The notes: generated by a model not told the origin, from the sequence alone. Positions 1-6,682 are shown, counted from the stretch's first letter. The stretch: 10,089 bases of DNA from SCSIO-59966 sp046566185 (GCA_046566185.1 JBKHXE010000119.1:1-10089), one strand, 5' to 3'. Numbers and translations are program-made.

Positions 1-1816
1 CGGCAAGCGCGCCGCCGGACAGGGCGTCGGGGTAGGTCTCGCCTGACGCGAGGTACACGGTGCCGGCCTGGCTCCAGAACTGCCTGCTGATCGCCGTGCC
101 GGTGACGTACCGGTTGCTGCCCGCGAGCCGGGTGACGGTCGGTGCGTGCTGCTGAGCCTGGGCGAGCACCTCGTCGGAGACGGCACCCGGACCGCCCAGC
201 ACGTAGACGACGCGCGGCTGCAGGCGGTCGAGCTCCGCGGCGGTCTCGGCCGGGAGGGCGCCCGGACGCGTGAGCAGGACCGGGGAGCCGTTGCGGGCGG
301 CAGCCGGCCCGCCGGAGAGAGCGTCGGGGTACGTCGTCCCCGAGGCGAGGAACACGCTGTCGACCGGTCCCGGGAACGATTCCTGTGCGATCGCGGCCGC
401 GGTGGTGTACCTGCTCTCCCCGGAGTAACGCAGGACCGGCTCCGGCTCAGGCTCCGGCTCGGGACTGGGGGTGGGCTCGGGCTCGGTGGTCGGGGTGGGC
501 TCGGTGGTCGGCTCGGGGTCGGACGGCGCCGGACCCGCGGCGTCGAGGACGGCCTGCACCTCGGCGCGCATCCCGCCGTTGAGCCAGGCGTACCCGTTCT
601 TGCCCGGGCACGCGGTCGACTTGAAGTCCCGGTGCCCGGAGATCCGCTGGTAGGGCACGTCGTCGATCAGCATGCTGTCCTCGGCCTGCCGACCGAACAG
701 CCACAGCCGCCAGGCCGAGAGCCGGACCACGGCGTCCTTCAGGGCGGCGGGCACCGTGGCGGTCTCGAAGTTGCCCATCATCGAGATCCCGGTCGTCCAC
801 TTGTTCACCAACGCGTCGCCGGCGTGGGCGCCGCGGACCTGGTTGGTGATGCCGCCACGACGTCCCTCGTACACCGTGCCGTACTTGTCGACGAGGAAGT
901 TGTAGCCGATGTCGCACCAGCCCTGGGAGACCGTGTGGTAGCGGTGGATGCCGCGCACGATCCCGGGCGCCTGCTCGGGGGTGTAGTCGTTGCCGCCGGC
1001 CGTGTGGTGCAGCACGATCCCGCGCATCGTGTCCGCGGTCCGGGGCGAGGAGCACTCGACCTCGGTGGAGGAGTCGACGCCCCACTCGTCCCGCATCACG
1101 ATGTCAGGCTGCTCCACGACACCGGAGCCCTCGGTCATCGCACCTAGCGCCAGCGTGGGCGCGGGGCGCCCCACCTGGCCGGCCGGAAGCTGATCGCCCT
1201 CCGCGTCCTCGGCCAGGCCCGTGCCGCCGTCGATGAGCGCGACCTCGACGTCCTCCGGCGCGGTACCTGCGTCGGACAGCATCCGGACCGCGACGCCGTC
1301 GGCGTCACCGACCCACGCGGGGAGGGTGCCGGCGCGCGCGCCGGGTTCGTGGCGTACGTCGACCGTCTCGACCGGGAGCTCCGACCACCCGCTCCACCCG
1401 TCGGCGTCGTGGGTGCGGACCTCGACGTGCAGGCCGCGGGAGTCGTGGCCGGCCGGCCAGGTCACGCCGACGAGGCCGAAGTCGTCGGTGCGCGTGGTGG
1501 CCCGGCGTGCGACCACCTCGGCTGCGTCCTCCGAGGGGACGCGATCCGCTCGACCGGCGTCCCGGTGCGCGTGCTGCACCGCGGTCCGGGCCGCGCTGCG
1601 CGGGACACGCAACGTCGCCATGTCCACCTCGGGACCCCGCTCGGGCCCGCGTCCCGCTCCCGGCCGTTCGGTCGCCGCGAGCCTCGGGGTCCCCTCGTCC
1701 GATCGGTCGACCTGCTGGGCGCCCAGGGCCGCACCCCCCGTCGCGGCGGTCGTCGCGACCAGCGACAGCACGGCGGCGCGGGCGGCCCAGGTGGGCGCGG
1801 AACGGGGTCGGGACAT
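1..1816 (-). CDS. Secreted PGRP-type N-acetylmuramoyl-L-alanine amidase with cell-wall-binding repeats (3' end outside window)
   Basis: Probable peptidoglycan amidase acting outside the cell, cleaving the bond between MurNAc and the stem peptide. About 605 residues are visible and the frame runs off the window's left edge. In order: an Ala-rich hydrophobic signal-peptide-like segment (about residues 5-32); an N-terminal region without a recognised fold (about 50-235); a PGRP/Amidase_2 domain (about 240-420) opening with RDEWG. The likely zinc ligands are in LHHTAG (H270/H271), GHRD (H395) and ACPG (C403). A Pro/Glu/Thr linker follows (about 427-461), then one complete and one cut cell-wall-binding type 2 repeat, each with the pattern RY..A..I and LASG..YPDALSGG. 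I chose ATG 1816 because a weak purine stretch (AGACGAG) sits 7 nt upstream. ATG 1822, two codons earlier in the same frame, is equally possible. The gene diverges from the sulfotransferase gene at 1934. Family assignment is strong. That it is active, and on which wall, is inference. Confidence 0.9.
   Translation of the reverse strand, partial: MSRPRSAPTWAARAAVLSLVATTAATGGAALGAQQVDRSDEGTPRLAATERPGAGRGPERGPEVDMATLRVPRSAARTAVQHAHRDAGRADRVPSEDAAEVVARRATTRTDDFGLVGVTWPAGHDSRGLHVEVRTHDADGWSGWSELPVETVDVRHEPGARAGTLPAWVGDADGVAVRMLSDAGTAPEDVEVALIDGGTGLAEDAEGDQLPAGQVGRPAPTLALGAMTEGSGVVEQPDIVMRDEWGVDSSTEVECSSPRTADTMRGIVLHHTAGGNDYTPEQAPGIVRGIHRYHTVSQGWCDIGYNFLVDKYGTVYEGRRGGITNQVRGAHAGDALVNKWTTGISMMGNFETATVPAALKDAVVRLSAWRLWLFGRQAEDSMLIDDVPYQRISGHRDFKSTACPGKNGYAWLNGGMRAEVQAVLDAAGPAPSDPEPTTEPTPTTEPEPTPSPEPEPEPEPVLRYSGESRYTTAAAIAQESFPGPVDSVFLASGTTYPDALSGGPAAARNGSPVLLTRPGALPAETAAELDRLQPRVVYVLGGPGAVSDEVLAQAQQHAPTVTRLAGSNRYVTGTAISRQFWSQAGTVYLASGETYPDALSGGALA
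436..520. repeat. Low-complexity tract encoding the Pro/Glu/Thr linker of the amidase
   Basis: On the + strand this is a run of GGCTC(G/C)G-like units. It includes an exact 15-bp direct repeat, GGGCTCGGTGGTCGG, at 479-493 and 497-511. In the minus-strand reading frame it encodes the TTEP/EPEP-rich linker between the catalytic domain and the wall-binding repeats. Such tracts often vary in length between strains through slippage. Confidence 0.7.
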
Positions 1817-1822
1817 CAACAT

Positions 1823-1933
1823 GCTCGTCTCAGGTCGGGTGCGTGACGTGTGTGGCCTGAGTGACCAGTGTCCGCATTCGGAGGGCCGCCTGTCCACCGA
1901 AGTCCGGATCGTTACCCGGTAGGGTCGCCGACC
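1823..1933. promoter_or_regulatory. Divergent intergenic region, amidase / sulfotransferase
   Basis: This 111-bp gap separates two divergent starts, so it should hold both promoters. On the + strand TAGGGT (1920-1925) fits an actinobacterial -10 box. It ends 8 nt before the sulfotransferase ATG, which has no good Shine-Dalgarno, so a leaderless transcript is likely. I could not pick a convincing -10 for the amidase, nor a clear -35 for either gene. Confidence 0.4.
1920..1925 (+). promoter_or_regulatory. Predicted -10 box (TAGGGT), leaderless start of sulfotransferase gene
   Basis: TAGGGT matches the TANNNT form of the actinobacterial -10 box. Its end is 8 nt from ATG 1934, where transcription would be expected to begin. 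There is no Shine-Dalgarno-like sequence. No clear -35 is visible. Confidence 0.35.
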
Positions 1934-2941
1934 ATGAAGCGGACGCTGCTGCTGGTCACCGGCGCCGGACGGAGTGGCACCAGCACCGCGGCCGGCGCTC
2001 TCGCGATGCTCGGGCTGCACGTCCCGGGGCCGTTCCTCAACGCGAACGCGACCAACCCGAAGGGCTTCTACGAGTCGAAGTGGTCGGTGGAGTTCCACAA
2101 CCGGCTGCTCAAGCGCGCCGCCGTGAGCATCGCCGACGGGCGCCCCGACGCCCAGGACCGGCTGCTGGCCGCCGTCCGGGACGCCGAGCGGGCCGAGCTG
2201 CGCGACACCCTCCAGCAGGTCACCGAGAGCAGCCGCATCTCGGCGCTCAAGGACCCGCGGACCACCTGGACCCTCCCGCTGTGGCGCGACGCCGCCGACG
2301 ACCTCGGGGTCCGGCTCGCGTCGCTGACCATGCTGCGCCACCCCGCTGAGGTGCTCGGCAGCCGGGCGACCCACTACAAGTCCGGTCTCGAGGAGCTCGG
2401 GGAGGAGGGGTACGCCGCCCGCAACCTCGCCGGCTGGGTCAACGCGATGCTGATGGCCGAGCGCGGCACCCGGGGTCTCACCCGGAGCTTCGTGCGGTAC
2501 GACGACCTGCTCACCGACTGGCGGAGCGCGCTGACCGGCCCGCTGACCGCCCTCGGGGCCCCGGCTCCTCCGACGCAGGCCCACCCGGTCGACGAGTTCA
2601 TCGACCCGGACCTGAGCCGGCACCGGCTCACCTGGGCGGACCTCTCGGTCCCCGACGACCTTCGGGCGGTCGCCGACGACGTCTGGTCGGCGCTCAGCAC
2701 CCTCGCCGACGCGTCGGACGACGAGGAGGCGCAGGCATCCCTCGACGACGCCCGGACGCGCTACGACGCGATCTACGACGCGGCCCGGCAGCTGGTCCAC
2801 GACGCGATCACGGCCGAGGCGACCCTGGCCCGTCGAGCCGGCGCCCGCGCCGCACGGAAACAGGCCCGCAACCGCCCGGCCGACGGGTCACCAACTGGCT
2901 CACGCCTGCGCTCGCTGGCCAGGCGACTCCTCCGCCGCTGA
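1934..2941 (+). CDS. P-loop sulfotransferase-like protein with basic C-terminal tail
   Basis: A 335-residue sulfotransferase-family protein, probably PAPS-dependent, acting on a carbohydrate or other small acceptor in the cytoplasm. The N-terminus MKRTLLLVTGAGRSGTST holds the 5'-phosphosulfate P-loop (about residues 9-18). NPKGFYES (41-48), KDPR (106-109) and RHPAEVLGSR (135-144, with the Arg and Ser expected to touch the 3'-phosphate) follow in the usual order. After residue about 290 the chain becomes rich in Ala and Arg and ends RRLLRR. I chose ATG 1934 because the P-loop strand begins immediately there. An upstream in-frame ATG at 1868 would add 22 residues unlike the family. The -10-like TAGGGT lies 8 nt before the ATG, suggesting a leaderless mRNA. 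The neighbouring nucleotide-sugar genes suggest a polysaccharide acceptor, but nothing in the protein identifies it. Confidence 0.82.
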   Translation: MKRTLLLVTGAGRSGTSTAAGALAMLGLHVPGPFLNANATNPKGFYESKWSVEFHNRLLKRAAVSIADGRPDAQDRLLAAVRDAERAELRDTLQQVTESSRISALKDPRTTWTLPLWRDAADDLGVRLASLTMLRHPAEVLGSRATHYKSGLEELGEEGYAARNLAGWVNAMLMAERGTRGLTRSFVRYDDLLTDWRSALTGPLTALGAPAPPTQAHPVDEFIDPDLSRHRLTWADLSVPDDLRAVADDVWSALSTLADASDDEEAQASLDDARTRYDAIYDAARQLVHDAITAEATLARRAGARAARKQARNRPADGSPTGSRLRSLARRLLRR

Positions 2942-2955
2942 GAGGTTCCCGGGTC

Positions 2956-2991
2956 ATCGCATAAATGGATAGTAGTATCCATTTATGCGAT
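2956..2991. promoter_or_regulatory. Perfect 16-bp inverted repeat over promoter and start codon: likely operator of the wHTH-MNT/HEPN cassette
   Basis: The left arm ATCGCATAAATGGATA (2956-2971) and right arm TATCCATTTATGCGAT (2976-2991) are exact reverse complements, separated by GTAG. Eleven of the 16 bases in each arm are A or T, conspicuous in this GC-rich DNA. The right arm contains ATG 2985 of the first cassette gene, and the spacer plus right arm supply TAGTAT, a good -10 box. A short second dyad, GCGAT-CC-ATCGC, follows at 2987-2998 and reuses the outer motif. That gene encodes a winged helix, so autorepression from this site is the natural reading. This is an inference from position and symmetry. 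Confidence 0.8.
2973..2978 (+). promoter_or_regulatory. Predicted -10 box (TAGTAT) of the wHTH-MNT/HEPN cassette
   Basis: TAGTAT lies inside the inverted repeat and ends 6 nt before ATG 2985. Transcription would then begin at or next to the ATG, giving a leaderless mRNA, and no Shine-Dalgarno is present. A protein bound to the inverted repeat would cover both the -10 box and the transcription start. No good -35 is seen near 2950-2955. Confidence 0.5.
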
Positions 2992-3566
2992 CCATCGCTC
3001 CTCGATTCGTGCCGCTGTTCAGGTCGGACAGCCAGCTCAGGCTGCTCGCCGAGGTCTTCCTCTCGGGTGCAGAGGAGCTGAGCATCTCCGACCTGGTCGA
3101 ACGGACCGGTGTCTCGTGGGGGTCTACACATCGAGAGGTCGCCCGACTGGTCGAGGCAGGAGTCCTTCAAGAGCGACGAGTGGGGAACTCCCGGCTGTTG
3201 AGGCCGAATCCGACCAACCCTCTGACCAAGCCGGTGCGCGATCTCGTCATCGTCGCGGCCGGCCCGGTGCCTCTGTTGGCACGGGAGCTCGCTGGGACGA
3301 CTGGGATCGTCATGGCATTTCTCTTCGGCTCCTACGCCGCCCGCATGTCCGGGATCGCAGGCGACCCACCGAACGACATCGACCTGATGGTCGTCGGCTC
3401 GCCCGACGAGGACGCTGTGTACGCCGCGTGCCGCAGCGTCGGCGATCTTGTCGGCAGGCCAGTGAATCCTGTGATCATGACGACCGCCGAGTGGGAGACC
3501 GACTCCGCCTTCCTCGACCAGGTGAGGAGCAACCCGGTGGTCCCCGTCCTGGGAGACGCTCCATGA
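2985..3566 (+). CDS. Winged helix-turn-helix / MNT nucleotidyltransferase fusion (probable antitoxin-autoregulator)
   Basis: This 193-residue protein is not named in any pathway I know, but its two domains are clear. Residues about 14-75 look like a winged helix: a helical start, ISDLVERTGVSWGSTHREVARLVEAG as helix-turn-helix, then a basic LQERRVGNSRLLRPN wing. Residues about 105-170 carry a minimal nucleotidyltransferase core with FLFGS (G115-S116) and DIDLMVVG (D131, D133), the metal-binding pattern of the DNA polymerase beta superfamily. The GS-to-DxD gap is 14 residues, longer than the usual 9-10. In known MNT-HEPN systems the MNT protein is the antitoxin and can nucleotidylate its HEPN partner. 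Here the fused winged helix suggests it also represses its own promoter at the inverted repeat. Its TGA overlaps the next gene's ATG (ATGA). Fifteen of its first 60 codons end in A or T, against three of 60 in the preceding gene, hinting at transfer. Confidence 0.82.
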   Translation: MRSIAPRFVPLFRSDSQLRLLAEVFLSGAEELSISDLVERTGVSWGSTHREVARLVEAGVLQERRVGNSRLLRPNPTNPLTKPVRDLVIVAAGPVPLLARELAGTTGIVMAFLFGSYAARMSGIAGDPPNDIDLMVVGSPDEDAVYAACRSVGDLVGRPVNPVIMTTAEWETDSAFLDQVRSNPVVPVLGDAP

Positions 3567-4018
3567 CGGTGGCCGCGTTGACCGCCCGGCAGCGAGCTGC
3601 CGTGCAAGCCCTGGTCACCGCCCGAAAGCTCGAGGCGATGCCGGTCGACGAGCTGCGAGCCGCGGCGTTCCTCGCCCAGGCGGCCGAGGCGCTGGCCGAC
3701 GTTCCGAACGTCACCCGGGACCAGAACCGGTACAACCTTGCCTACGACGCCGCGCACGACGTCGGCGAAGCCATGCTTGCCGCCTACGGTTACCGAACCC
3801 GCCCGGGTGCCGGGCAGCACGACGCCCTCGGCCGGTTCTTGACAGCGGTGCTCGACAGTCCGCCGGAGGATCAGGCTGCCCGTCACTTCGACCAGATGCG
3901 ACGCGAGCGTAACCGTCAGCGATACCAGGCGCGCCCGGTCACGTCGGCTGCCGCTCGTGCCGCGGTCAGGGCGGCGACGACCTTGCACGCCGCGGCCCGC
4001 GTTCGAATCGCTGGCTGA
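3563..4018 (+). CDS. HEPN-like partner protein (probable toxin of the MNT-HEPN pair)
   Basis: A 151-residue, mostly helical protein without membrane segments. Its position directly after an MNT gene, the ATGA overlap and sequence style make it a HEPN-fold candidate. Features seen: YNLAYDAAHDVGEAMLAAYG (57-76), an amphipathic helix typical of small HEPN proteins; RPGAGQH (R80 to H86, fitting R-x5-H); and RRERNRQRY (113-121), where many HEPN RNases have RNxxxHxY. Here the histidine position holds Tyr121. The active site could therefore be R80/H86, or the RNase function may be weakened or lost. Tyr121 is also a possible site for modification by the MNT partner. GGGAG at 3551-3555, 7 nt before the ATG, is a reasonable ribosome site, and the overlap suggests translational coupling. 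Assignment as a toxin rests on context more than on sequence. Confidence 0.68.
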   Translation: MTVAALTARQRAAVQALVTARKLEAMPVDELRAAAFLAQAAEALADVPNVTRDQNRYNLAYDAAHDVGEAMLAAYGYRTRPGAGQHDALGRFLTAVLDSPPEDQAARHFDQMRRERNRQRYQARPVTSAAARAAVRAATTLHAAARVRIAG

Positions 4019-4055
4019 GGACCGTCGGCGGGCCGAGCCCCGCAGAGTCTCAGCC
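4013..4055. terminator. Dyad at convergent junction containing both stop codons
   Basis: GGCTGAG (4013-4019) and CTCAGCC (4049-4055) are exact reverse complements. Inside them GCGGG (4028-4032) pairs with CCCGC (4039-4043) around a 6-nt loop. The HEPN-like gene's TGA lies in the left arm and the dehydrogenase's TGA, read on the other strand, in the right arm. There is no T-tract, so intrinsic termination is uncertain. The position suits a bidirectional terminator. Confidence 0.4.
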
Positions 4056-5339
4056 GCCGATGACGACCCGGCGGATCCCCTCGACGTCCCACGCCGCCTT
4101 GTCGGTGACACGCCGGCCGTCGACCAGCACCCGCACCCCGGGGAGGTCGGCCGGAGTCAGTGCGGCGTACTGCGCGTGGTCGGCCTGGACGACTGCCGCG
4201 GTCACGGCCTCGTCGCGGTGGGCGGGCAGGCCGAGCTCCTCGAGCTCGTCGGCGGTGTACATCGGGTCGGACACGAACGGCTCGGCGCCGCGGCGGCGCA
4301 GCTCCTCCACGGTCGGGAAGACCCCGGAGAACGCGGCCTCCTTCACGCCTCCGCGGTAGGACGCCCCCAGCACCAGGACGCGCGCACCGGCCAGGTCGCC
4401 GTACGCCGCCGCCAGCAGGTCCACTGCGTACGTCGGCATGGCGGAGTTCGCCTCCCGCGCCGCGCGTACGACGGTCGCCTCAGGGTCGTTCCAGAGGTAG
4501 ATCCGCGGATAGATCGGGATGCAGTGACCGCCGACCGCGATCCCGGGCCGGTGGATGTGGCTGTACGGCTGGGAGTTGCACGCCTCGATCACCTTGGTGA
4601 TGTCGACGTCGATCGAGTCGGCGTAGCGGGCGAACTGGTTGGCCAGCCCGATGTTCACGTCCCGGTAGGTGGTCTCCGCGAGCTTGGCGAGCTCGGCCGC
4701 CTCCGCCGACCCGAGGTCCCACACCCCGTTGGGGCGGGGCAGGTCGGGCCGGTCGTCGAAGTCGAGGACCGCCTCGTAGAACGCGATCCCGGCCTTGGTG
4801 GAAGCGTCATCGATGCCGCCGACGAGCTTGGGGTACTTGCGCAGGTCCGCGAAGACCCGGCCGGTGAGCACCCGCTCGGGGCTGAACACGAGGTGGAAGT
4901 CGCGGCCGGCCTCGAGACCCGAGCCTTTCGCGAGCATCGGCGCCCACCGGCTCCGGGTGGTGCCGACGGGGAGCGTGGTCTCGTAGCTCACCAGCGTCCC
5001 GGGCCTGAGGCCCTCGGCCACCGCTCGTGTCGCGGCGTCCATCGAGGCGAAGTCGGGGATGCCGTCGGCGTCGACGAACAGCGGCACGACCAGGACGACC
5101 GCTTCGCACTCCGCGACCGCGGCCGCGGTGTCGGTGGTGCCGCGCAGCCGACCGTCCGCGACGGCAGCGGCGAGCTTCTCCCCGAGCTGGTGCTCACCCG
5201 GGAACGGCTCGACACCGTCGTTGACCAGGGCGACGACCCGCTCGTCGATGTCGGCCCCGACCACGGTGTGGCCCTTGTCGGCGAACTGGACCGCCAGCGG
5301 CAGACCGATCTTGCCCAGCGCCACGACACAGATCCGCAT
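4050..5339 (-). CDS. Nucleotide-sugar 6-dehydrogenase (UDP-glucose/GDP-mannose dehydrogenase family, WecC/WbpA-like)
   Basis: A 429-residue cytoplasmic enzyme expected to oxidise C6 of a UDP-sugar to the uronic acid using two NAD+. All three family domains are present. The N-terminal Rossmann domain begins RICVVALGKIGLPLAVQFADKG, where the first glycine of the classical GxGxxG is Ala7. E120 follows in SYETTLPVGTT. The central helical domain has KLAETTYRDVNIGLANQF (K219, N229). The catalytic cysteine is C273 in VGGHCIPIYP. The C-terminal domain (about 310-425) has GASYRGGVKEAAFSG in place of the usual AYKPxxxDxR-type turn. RDVNI and the GGHCIP setting favour a 2-acetamido sugar substrate (UDP-ManNAc or UDP-GlcNAc) over UDP-glucose, but this is not decisive. 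The start is ATG 5339, with GATTCT 7 nt upstream as a possible weak -10 box and no clear Shine-Dalgarno. It diverges from the second sulfotransferase gene and converges on the HEPN-like gene. Confidence 0.88.
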   Translation of the reverse strand: MRICVVALGKIGLPLAVQFADKGHTVVGADIDERVVALVNDGVEPFPGEHQLGEKLAAAVADGRLRGTTDTAAAVAECEAVVLVVPLFVDADGIPDFASMDAATRAVAEGLRPGTLVSYETTLPVGTTRSRWAPMLAKGSGLEAGRDFHLVFSPERVLTGRVFADLRKYPKLVGGIDDASTKAGIAFYEAVLDFDDRPDLPRPNGVWDLGSAEAAELAKLAETTYRDVNIGLANQFARYADSIDVDITKVIEACNSQPYSHIHRPGIAVGGHCIPIYPRIYLWNDPEATVVRAAREANSAMPTYAVDLLAAAYGDLAGARVLVLGASYRGGVKEAAFSGVFPTVEELRRRGAEPFVSDPMYTADELEELGLPAHRDEAVTAAVVQADHAQYAALTPADLPGVRVLVDGRRVTDKAAWDVEGIRRVVIGG

Positions 5340-5431
5340 GCCGCCCAGAATCTCACGGGCCGGAGCCGGGCCCTCGCCGGGACCTCAGGTGCTCGGCCGT
5401 CGCGCGATCGGCTCCCCGTAGTCTGAGCCGC
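5340..5431. promoter_or_regulatory. Divergent intergenic region, sugar dehydrogenase / second sulfotransferase
   Basis: This 92-bp gap must contain both promoters. Toward the sulfotransferase, TAGTCT (5419-5424) fits TANNNT and ends 7 nt before ATG 5432. Toward the dehydrogenase, GATTCT (5347-5352, minus strand) ends 7 nt before ATG 5339 but matches the consensus poorly. Neither start has a Shine-Dalgarno, so both mRNAs may be leaderless. No -35 was convincing. Confidence 0.4.
5419..5424 (+). promoter_or_regulatory. Predicted -10 box (TAGTCT), leaderless start of second sulfotransferase gene
   Basis: TAGTCT has the TANNNT pattern and ends 7 nt before ATG 5432, the usual distance from a -10 box to the first transcribed base. 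There is no Shine-Dalgarno upstream of the ATG. Confidence 0.4.
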
Positions 5432-6682
5432 ATGACTGCCGTCCGTGACGCCGACCTCCTGCTCCCGGAGGGCACCCGGCTGCTGCACATCGGTCCGCAG
5501 AAGACCGGGACGACCGCGATCCAGTTCGCCCTGAACCGCTCGCGCGAGCAGCTGCGCGAGCACGGCGTGGTCGTCCCCGGCAAGGGGCCTCGTCCGCTCA
5601 AGGCGGTGTGGTCGCTGCTCGGCACCCCCGACGGCCGGCCGCAGCCGCCGATCAAGCACTGGGACAACCTGGTCCGCCAGGTCGAGGAGGCGGGCGACCT
5701 CCGGGTCTGCATCAGCACCGAGGACTGGGCCCGCGTCGACCTGGACGGGGCGAAGCAGACCGTCGCAGGCCTCGGTGGGGAGCGGGCGCACGTGGTGGCG
5801 ACCGCCCGCCGGCTGGACAAGCTCCTGCCGTCGCAGTGGCAGCAGCGCGTCAAGATGCGGCGCATCACGTTGACCTACGACGAGTGGCTCGAGCGCGTCC
5901 TCGGGGACGACACCAGCGACCCGCACTGGCGCAACCTGTGGGTGCCGCACGACATCGGGTCCCTGGTCGACCGCTGGACCGAGGCCGCCGGTGGCCGCGA
6001 CCGCTTCACGCTGATCGTCGCCGACGAGGCCGACCACGGCCTGCTCCCGCGCGTGTTCGAGCAGCTGCTCGGCCTCCCCGAGTCCATCCTGGCGCTGAGC
6101 GAGACCGACAAGAAGAACAGCTCGGTGAGCCTCGGCCGTGCGGACATGATTCGCCGCATCAACCTGCTCGCCGAGACCAAGGGCTGGCCCGACGCGTACA
6201 CGACGGGCCCCGTGCGGCTCGGGCTGACCCAGCTGGTCAAGGACGCAGCCGCGTGGCCGGAGGAGATCAAGAGCCCGCCGCTGCCGGGCTGGGCGGCCGA
6301 GCGGTTGCGCGAGCTCAGCGACCGGCGGGCCGAGCTCGTGGCCGGCCTCGACATCCGCGTGGTGGGCGACCCCGACAACCTGCGGGTGCCCGAGGGCACG
6401 TCCCTGGAGGGCACCCCGGTCGGCACCATCATGGTGTCCGCCGAGCTGGCCGCCGACGCCGTCGAGCTGGCCATCGACGGAGCACTGGAGGAGCAGCGCG
6501 CGCTGCTCGACGAGCGTGACCGCCAGATCGCCCGGCTGCGCAACCGGGTGGAGCGTCTGCGCAAGCGGGCGAACCGCGCGGACCGGAGCGCCCCGGGTCT
6601 GGAGGGTGTCTCCGGCCGGGAGCTGGTGCGGGAGCTCGGCCGGCGGGCCGGTCGGCGCGCCGGGCTGCGCTCTCGCCGCTGA
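5432..6682 (+). CDS. Sulfotransferase-like P-loop protein with C-terminal coiled coil and basic tail
   Basis: A 416-residue protein of a different sulfotransferase-like lineage from the one at 1934. LLHIGPQKTGTTAIQ (17-31) is the 5'-phosphosulfate-binding loop and is diagnostic in form. ATARRLDKLLPSQWQQRV (123-140), with Arg126/127 and Ser134, matches the 3'-phosphate-binding segment. Trp-rich helices follow (EWLERVLG, HWRNLWVPHD), as in carbohydrate sulfotransferase-like proteins. Near the C-terminus, roughly 350-380, EEQRALLDERDRQIARLRNR and what follows should form a coiled coil, and the last 30 residues are strongly basic (ending RRAGLRSRR). No signal peptide or membrane segment is seen, so it should act in the cytoplasm. 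TAGTCT 7 nt before the ATG and the lack of a Shine-Dalgarno suggest leaderless translation. The acceptor is unknown; a nearby sugar or polysaccharide is inferred from neighbours. Confidence 0.78.
   Translation: MTAVRDADLLLPEGTRLLHIGPQKTGTTAIQFALNRSREQLREHGVVVPGKGPRPLKAVWSLLGTPDGRPQPPIKHWDNLVRQVEEAGDLRVCISTEDWARVDLDGAKQTVAGLGGERAHVVATARRLDKLLPSQWQQRVKMRRITLTYDEWLERVLGDDTSDPHWRNLWVPHDIGSLVDRWTEAAGGRDRFTLIVADEADHGLLPRVFEQLLGLPESILALSETDKKNSSVSLGRADMIRRINLLAETKGWPDAYTTGPVRLGLTQLVKDAAAWPEEIKSPPLPGWAAERLRELSDRRAELVAGLDIRVVGDPDNLRVPEGTSLEGTPVGTIMVSAELAADAVELAIDGALEEQRALLDERDRQIARLRNRVERLRKRANRADRSAPGLEGVSGRELVRELGRRAGRRAGLRSRR

Noticed and set aside
479..511. Direct repeats as a possible CRISPR or mobile-element signature
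   Set aside because: Only two 15-bp copies, 3 bp apart, inside a coding linker; no spacers or flanking genes of that kind.
146..1147. + strand open frame (333 codons) opposite the amidase
   Set aside because: The minus-strand frame encodes a coherent amidase with zinc ligands and wall-binding repeats; the + frame has no motif.
2956..2991. The 16-bp inverted repeat as a plain terminator of the sulfotransferase gene
   Set aside because: It lacks a T-tract, is AT-rich, and contains the -10 box and start codon of the next gene, so an operator is the better reading. A double role cannot be excluded.
3116..3562. Upstream extension of the HEPN-like gene to an ATG at 3116
   Set aside because: It would overlap almost all of the nucleotidyltransferase gene in another frame; the ATGA overlap and GGGAG site point to ATG 3563.
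3957..5426. Long + strand open frame (489 codons) opposite the sugar dehydrogenase
   Set aside because: It is the antisense shadow of a clear dehydrogenase; its translation is low-complexity (Arg, Gly, Val, His rich) with no recognisable motif.
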